A stretch of 57,891 nt of DNA from Pseudoxanthomonas taiwanensis. Lineage in GTDB: Bacteria; Pseudomonadota; Gammaproteobacteria; Xanthomonadales; Xanthomonadaceae. The first letter of the stretch is position 1. Each line of letters opens with the position of its first letter. The position numbers were made by a program, and so were the translations under genes. The notes under the pieces are model-generated. The model saw only the letters and a list, made by a program, of their open reading frames with translations, had not been told where the DNA came from and did no database searches. Location: assembly GCF_010093135.1 (NCBI RefSeq), contig NZ_PDWK01000001.1, positions 1 to 57,891 of the forward strand, in the 5' to 3' direction. Positions 53,445 to 57,891 of this stretch are shown here, in pieces.

Positions 53445-54122
53445 ATGTCGCCCGCCCCCGCCGCGCCGCAGCGCGCCTCGCTGCAACGCCTGTTCCTCAC
53501 CGGACTGCTGACCCTGTTGCCGCTGTGGCTGACCTGGGTGGTGATCAAGTTCGTGTTCGTGCTGCTGTCCGGGATCAGCAGCCCGTGGGTGGTGCCGGTG
53601 TCGCAGCGCATCGCCGGTTCGTTCCCGGACGCGCTGGGCTGGATCAACGCCCTGTGGGTGCAGAACACCATCGCCATGCTCGCCACCCTGCTGGTGATCC
53701 TGGGCGTGGGCGTGCTGGCGCGCCGGGTGATCGGCCAGCGCCTGCTGCACTGGCTGGAGGCGCTGATCGCGCGGGTGCCGCTGGCCAACGTGATCTACAC
53801 CAGCGCGCGCAAGCTGCTGGACATCCTGCAGACCAAGCCCGGCAGCACCCAGCGCGTGGTCCTGATCGACTTCCCGCACCGGGACATGAAGTCCATCGGC
53901 CTGGTCACCCGGGTGCTGCGCGAGGAAGGCACCGGCCGCGAGCTGGCGGCGGTGTACGTGCCCACCACGCCCAACCCGACCTCGGGCTACCTGGAGGTGG
54001 TGCCGGTGGAGCAGCTCACGCCCACCGACTGGACCGTGGACCAGGCCATGGCCTTCATCATCTCCGGCGGCGCGGTGGCGCCGGACAGCATGCCCTTCAC
54101 CCGGGCGGGTGAGCGCCGGTAA
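53445..54122 (+). CDS. DUF502 family membrane protein
   Basis: 225 aa from the ATG at 53445; the longer open frame overlaps the opposite gene. Two membrane helices (about 18-42 and 70-90) and the conserved IPLANVIYTSARKLLDIL-like motif (here VPLANVIYTS), followed by a cytoplasmic domain with FPHRDMKSIGLVTR and VPTTPNPTSGYLEVVP. Function is not firmly known. Its end abuts the transporter gene that follows. Confidence 0.92.
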   Translation: MSPAPAAPQRASLQRLFLTGLLTLLPLWLTWVVIKFVFVLLSGISSPWVVPVSQRIAGSFPDALGWINALWVQNTIAMLATLLVILGVGVLARRVIGQRLLHWLEALIARVPLANVIYTSARKLLDILQTKPGSTQRVVLIDFPHRDMKSIGLVTRVLREEGTGRELAAVYVPTTPNPTSGYLEVVPVEQLTPTDWTVDQAMAFIISGGAVAPDSMPFTRAGERR

Positions 54123-54142
54123 GCGCGCCGGCCCCGCGCACG

Positions 54143-54901
54143 CTGGACGACCGCGCGGTCAGGCTGTTCATCGCCCTGGCCGCGTTCTTCTGCGTCAACG
54201 CGGCGCTGGCCGAGTTCATCGGGGTCAAGATCTTCGCCCTGGAGGACACCCTCGGCTTGGCACCGCTGGAGTGGAACCTGTTCGGCCAGAGCGGCTCGCT
54301 GAGCTTCACCGCCGGCACCCTGCTGTGGCCGATCGTGTTCGTCATGACCGACACGATCAACGAGTTCTTCGGCCGCCGCGGCGTGCGCTTCATCTCCTGG
54401 CTGGCCGCCGGCCTGATCGGCTACGGCTTCCTGTTCGCCTTCGCCGCCATCGAGCTGGCGCCGGCCGGCTGGTGGCGCGAGGCCGCGCAGGCGCAGGGTG
54501 TGCCCGACTACCAGGCCGCGTTCGCCGCGGTGTTCGGCCAGGGCCTGTGGACCATCGCCGGCTCGCTGACCGCGTTCCTGGTCGGGCAGCTGATCGACGT
54601 GTCGGTGTTCCACCGCATCCGCCGCGCCACCGGCGAGCGCCACGTATGGCTGCGCGCCACCGGCTCGACCGCGGTCTCACAGCTGGTGGACAGCTTCGTG
54701 GTGATCTGGATCGCCTTCGTGCTCGGCCCGCAGAAGTGGCCCACCTCGCTGTTCCTGGCGGTGAGCACGCTCAACTACGCGTACAAGATGGCCTGCGCGG
54801 TCGCGCTGATCCCGCTGCTGTACCTGATGCGGCGCGGCATCCAGGCCTACCTCGGCCCGGAGCGGGCGCGCCAGCTGCGCGAGCAGGCCGCCGCGGCCTG
54901 A
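54143..54901 (+). CDS. Queuosine precursor transporter, VUT/YhhQ family (start unclear)
   Basis: About 252 aa. Six membrane helices; VUT-family motifs SFTAGTLLWPIVFVMTDTINEFFGRRGVR and QLVDSFVVIWIAFVLG. Takes up preQ0/preQ1 for tRNA queuosine synthesis. Family homology begins before any ATG, GTG or TTG: the frame upstream reads APAPRTLDDRAVRLFIALAAFF back to a stop at 54110. The CTG at 54143 is used here as a placeholder. A GTG at 54109 is out of frame by one base, so a one-base error near 54116-54120 may have moved the start. A TTG at 54257 would lose the first helix. Confidence 0.8.
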   Translation: MDDRAVRLFIALAAFFCVNAALAEFIGVKIFALEDTLGLAPLEWNLFGQSGSLSFTAGTLLWPIVFVMTDTINEFFGRRGVRFISWLAAGLIGYGFLFAFAAIELAPAGWWREAAQAQGVPDYQAAFAAVFGQGLWTIAGSLTAFLVGQLIDVSVFHRIRRATGERHVWLRATGSTAVSQLVDSFVVIWIAFVLGPQKWPTSLFLAVSTLNYAYKMACAVALIPLLYLMRRGIQAYLGPERARQLREQAAAA

Positions 54902-54975
54902 CCCCATCTTCCGGCACATCGCCGCGGCCGCCGCGCCGGGCTAAGTTGCCGGCAACGACGGCCCGGAGGCTACCG

Positions 54976-56013
54976 ATGCTGCGACTGCTGCCCCTGCTGA
55001 TGCTCGCCGGCGCGCCCGCGCCGGACACCGCCATGGAACGGCTGGAAGCGCTCATGCGCGATTACCGGGGCCAGGTGCCTGGCGCCTCGGTGCTGGTGCT
55101 GCGCGACGGCCAGCCGCTGGTGCGGCGCGGCTGGGGCCTGGCCGACCTGGAGGCCGGCATCCCGGCCGGCCCGCACACCAACTACCGGCTGGCCTCGGTG
55201 ACGAAGCAGTTCACCGCCGCCGCGGTGCTGCTGCTGGCCGAGGACGGCCGCCTGTCCCTGGACGATCCGGTCAGGCGCTGGCTGCCCTCGCTGCCGCCGG
55301 CCGCCGACGCGGTGACCCTGCGCCACCTGCTCAGCCACACCTCCGGCCTGGTGGACTACGAGGACGTGATGCCGGAGGGCCAGGACCGGCAGGTGCACGA
55401 CGCCGACGTGCTGCGCCTGCTCGAAGGCCAGGACCGCACCTGCTTCCCGCCCGGCTCCGCCTACCGCTACAGCAACAGCGGCTACGCCCTGCTGGCGCTG
55501 GTGGTCGAACGCGCCTCCGGGCTGGACTTCGCCACCTTCCTGCGCCGGCGCATCTTCCGGCCGCTGGGCATGGCCGGCACCGTCGCCCACCGCGAGGGCG
55601 TGGACGTGGTCGCGCACCGCGCCTGGGGCTACAGCCTGGTGGACGGGGTCTGGGTGCGCACCGACCAGAGCCCGACCAGCGCGGTGCTGGGCGACGGCGG
55701 CATCTACTCCAACCTCGACGACCTGGCGCGCTGGGACGCGGCGCTGTACGACGACCGCCTGCTGCGCCCGGAGTCGCTGGCGCTGATGTTCTCCCCGGCC
55801 ACCGCCACGGACGAGCCGGACGTGCCGCACTACGGCTTCGGCTGGCGCCTGAACGGCGACAGCGTCTGGCACAGCGGCGAGACCATCGGCTTCCGCAACG
55901 TGATCGTGCGCTGGCCGCGGCAGCGGCTGACCGTGGTCGTGCTGACCAACCGCAACGACCCGGAGCCCTACCCGCTGGCGCTGGCCATCGGCCGCCTGTT
56001 CGGCGCGCCCTGA
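54976..56013 (+). CDS. Serine hydrolase, beta-lactamase/class C-like family
   Basis: 345 aa from the ATG at 54976, with CGGAGG upstream. The N-terminus MLRLLPLLMLAGAPAPDTA is a short signal peptide. Catalytic S74-x-x-K77 (ASVTKQF), the tyrosine motif YRYSNSGY near 165 and a terminal HSGE in place of KTG fit the estB/PBP4*-like group rather than a true beta-lactamase. Probably a periplasmic esterase or peptidase. Confidence 0.92.
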   Translation: MLRLLPLLMLAGAPAPDTAMERLEALMRDYRGQVPGASVLVLRDGQPLVRRGWGLADLEAGIPAGPHTNYRLASVTKQFTAAAVLLLAEDGRLSLDDPVRRWLPSLPPAADAVTLRHLLSHTSGLVDYEDVMPEGQDRQVHDADVLRLLEGQDRTCFPPGSAYRYSNSGYALLALVVERASGLDFATFLRRRIFRPLGMAGTVAHREGVDVVAHRAWGYSLVDGVWVRTDQSPTSAVLGDGGIYSNLDDLARWDAALYDDRLLRPESLALMFSPATATDEPDVPHYGFGWRLNGDSVWHSGETIGFRNVIVRWPRQRLTVVVLTNRNDPEPYPLALAIGRLFGAP

Positions 56014-56108
56014 CCCTGGGAATTTCCGGACCATCGGCCGCGCCTTCCGCCGATGGTGCCGCCGACACGTACGCCCCACCCTTTCCCGGCTTCCAAGGAG
56101 GATGACGG

Positions 56109-57005
56109 ATACTCCAGATCCGTTCGCTGTCCAAGACCTACGCCAACGGCGTGCAGGCGCTCAAGGACGTTTCGCTCGACATCCCGCGCGGCATGTTCGG
56201 CCTGCTCGGCCCCAACGGCGCCGGCAAGTCCACGCTGATGCGGACCATCGCCACGCTGCAGGATCCCGATTCCGGCAGCATCACCCTCGACGGCCTGGAC
56301 GTGCTGGCCCACAAGGAGCAGGCGCGCAAGCGCCTGGGCTACCTGCCGCAGGACTTCGGTGTCTACCCGAAGGTCTCGGCCGAGGCCATGCTCGACCACC
56401 TGGCGGTGCTCAAGGGCATCACCGCCCGCGGCGAGCGCCGCGAGCTGGTGCAGGCGCTGCTGCAGCAGGTCAACCTGTGGAACGTGCGCAAGCGCAAGCT
56501 CGGCACCTTCTCCGGCGGCATGCGCCAGCGCTTCGGCATCGCCCAGGCGCTGATCGGCCAGCCCTCGCTGATCATCGTGGACGAGCCCACCGCCGGCCTC
56601 GACCCTGAGGAGCGCAACCGCTTCCTCAACCTGCTGGCCGAAATCGGCGAGAACACCGTGGTGATCCTGTCCACCCACATCGTCGAGGACGTGACCGACC
56701 TGTGTCCGCGGATGGCCATCATCGCCGCCGGCCAGGTGCGCCTGGCCGGCGAGCCGCGCGAGGCGATCCGCTCGCTCGAGGGCCGCGTCTGGCGCAAGCG
56801 CGTGGAGAAGGAGGAGCTGGACCGGCTGGTCCACGAGCACGCCGTGCTGTCCACCCGCCTGGTCGCCGGCAAGCCGGTGGTCCACGTCCTGGCCGACGCC
56901 AACCCGGGCGAGGGCTTCGACGCGGTGCCGGCCAGCCTGGAGGACGTGTACTTCGGCGAGCTGCGCAGGGCGGCCCTGGCTTCCACCCCTGCGAAGGCGG
57001 CCTGA
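56109..57005 (+). CDS. ABC transporter ATP-binding protein (ATA start?)
   Basis: 298 aa if started at ATA 56109. Walker A GPNGAGKSTLM, Q-loop GYLPQDFG, signature FSGGMRQR, Walker B IIVDEPTAGLD and switch His STHIVEDV are intact. A perfect AAGGAGG lies seven bases before the ATA, and ILQIRSLSKTYANG is the normal N-terminus of the family, so translation most likely begins there or a G was read as A. The GTG at 56151 would remove the first beta strand. Pairs with the next gene. Confidence 0.9.
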   Translation: MLQIRSLSKTYANGVQALKDVSLDIPRGMFGLLGPNGAGKSTLMRTIATLQDPDSGSITLDGLDVLAHKEQARKRLGYLPQDFGVYPKVSAEAMLDHLAVLKGITARGERRELVQALLQQVNLWNVRKRKLGTFSGGMRQRFGIAQALIGQPSLIIVDEPTAGLDPEERNRFLNLLAEIGENTVVILSTHIVEDVTDLCPRMAIIAAGQVRLAGEPREAIRSLEGRVWRKRVEKEELDRLVHEHAVLSTRLVAGKPVVHVLADANPGEGFDAVPASLEDVYFGELRRAALASTPAKAA

Positions 57006-57008
57006 GCC

Positions 57009-57891
57009 ATGCTGCGCCACATCCTTGCCTTCGAGGGCCGGCTGCTGCTGCGCAACGGCGTGTTCTGGATCGTGCTGGCGGTGTTCGGGCTGATCGGCTT
57101 CACCGCGATGGCCTCGGAGAACGTCAGCTTCGGCGGCGGCGTCGGCAACATCCTGCGCAACGCGCCCGCGGTGGTGATCGCGCTGCTGGGCGGCTTCAGC
57201 GTGCTGAGCGTGCTGCTGTCCACCATCTTCGTGGCGGGCATCGCCCTGCGTGACTTCGAGCAGCGCACCGGCGAGCTGTTCTTCTCCACGCCACTGCGCA
57301 GGCGCGACTACCTGCTGGGCCGCTTCGGCGGCGGCTTCCTGGCCAGCCTGGCCATCATGCTGGCCGCCGCCGGCCTGTGGCTGGGCAGCCTGATGCCGTG
57401 GCTGGACCAGGAGCGGCTTGGACCGACGCCCTGGGCGGCCTTCGCCTGGTCGTTCGCGGTGCTTGTGGTCCCCAACTTGCTGTTCCTGTCGGCGCTGCAG
57501 TTCCTGCTGGCGGTGGCCACGCGCTCGATGCTGCACACCTACATCGGCGCGATCGCCTTCCTCGTGCTGTGGACGGCGTCCGACTCGCTGGTATCCGACC
57601 TGGACAGCCGCTGGATCGGCGCCCTGGTCGACCCGTCCGGCGGCAACGCCTTCTCCGAGCACATCCGTTACTGGTCCGCCGCCCAGTACAACAGCCAGCT
57701 GCCGGAGCTGGGCGGCCTGCTGCTGGGCAACCGCCTGCTCTGGCTGGGCATGGCGGTGCTGCTGCTGGTGCTGGCCTTCCGCCTGTTCCGCACCGACCGC
57801 GAGGGTCTGGTGCTGCGCCGGCGCAAGGCCGACGCCGGAGCGGCCGCCCCCGCCGCCGCCCCGGCGGCCGCCGCCACGCTGCGCCTGCCCA
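57009..57891 (+). CDS. ABC transporter permease, probable M1-aminopeptidase fusion (3' partial)
   Basis: 294 codons to the window edge. About six membrane helices (residues 15-35, 50-78, 98-123, 138-165, 177-195, 237-257) and ALRDFEQRTGELFFSTPLRRRDYLLGR typical of ABC-2 permeases. Begins three bases after the ATPase stop. In related species this gene continues into a C-terminal M1 aminopeptidase; the end is outside the window, so that is inference. Confidence 0.85.
   Translation, partial: MLRHILAFEGRLLLRNGVFWIVLAVFGLIGFTAMASENVSFGGGVGNILRNAPAVVIALLGGFSVLSVLLSTIFVAGIALRDFEQRTGELFFSTPLRRRDYLLGRFGGGFLASLAIMLAAAGLWLGSLMPWLDQERLGPTPWAAFAWSFAVLVVPNLLFLSALQFLLAVATRSMLHTYIGAIAFLVLWTASDSLVSDLDSRWIGALVDPSGGNAFSEHIRYWSAAQYNSQLPELGGLLLGNRLLWLGMAVLLLVLAFRLFRTDREGLVLRRRKADAGAAAPAAAPAAAATLRLP

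Overview
The window carries high-GC gammaproteobacterial DNA of Xanthomonadales type (Lysobacter, Luteimonas or Xanthomonas-like). The order glmM, tpiA, secG, tRNA-Leu, nuoA-N, tRNA-fMet, with nuoC and nuoD as separate genes, together with GC-rich codon use, points there. No species can be named from sequence alone.

Positions 128-31192 are a nearly complete P2-like (myovirus) prophage of about 31 kb. From left to right it has a gene-free region with an AT-rich inverted-repeat/iteron cluster (410-697); the head genes (Q and P leftward; O N M L X rightward); a lysis cassette (holin, GH19 endolysin, Rz with embedded Rz1); tail genes R S J I H, two fibre-associated genes, V W FI FII E (E' by -1 frameshift) T U D; then a control region. 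The control region has an XRE repressor divergent from a small DNA-binding protein, an Ogr/Delta-type zinc-finger late activator, a hicA-hicB-HTH operon, and two paralogous C4-like antisense-RNA/leader cassettes that flank a zinc-ribbon 'moron' gene. The second cassette drives two small ORFs and a KilA-N antirepressor-like gene, followed by a primase-helicase and a large serine recombinase. The recombinase gene ends in the 3' end of the host initiator tRNA gene, which is the right attachment site.

The first 127 bases are an exact copy of 31066-31192 (the recombinase 3' end), joined at 128 to the left prophage end. This is the sequence expected for attP, either in a circular or tandem phage or as a k=127 assembly-graph overlap.

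Positions 31193-57891 are host chromosome. All 14 complex I genes (nuoA-N) lie leftward in order; nuoD is frameshifted in an 11-C tract. Upstream are tRNA-Leu(GAG), secG, tpiA, a 2OG-Fe(II) oxygenase, glmM and accD (all leftward). Then come a DUF4442 gene, a leftward lipidation/TM-type hypothetical, and rightward DUF502, a queuosine-precursor-transporter-like gene with no normal start, a serine hydrolase, and an ABC transporter pair whose ATPase appears to start at ATA and whose permease runs off the window.

The most interesting biology is the duplicated C4-like RNA switch. In each copy the sRNA loop, a leader loop and a leader complement have changed together (TTGGCAG/CTGCCAA versus TTGGCGT/ACGCCAA), and the Shine-Dalgarno sequence is held in a hairpin. 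This suggests two RNA regulators of different specificity controlling prophage immunity.
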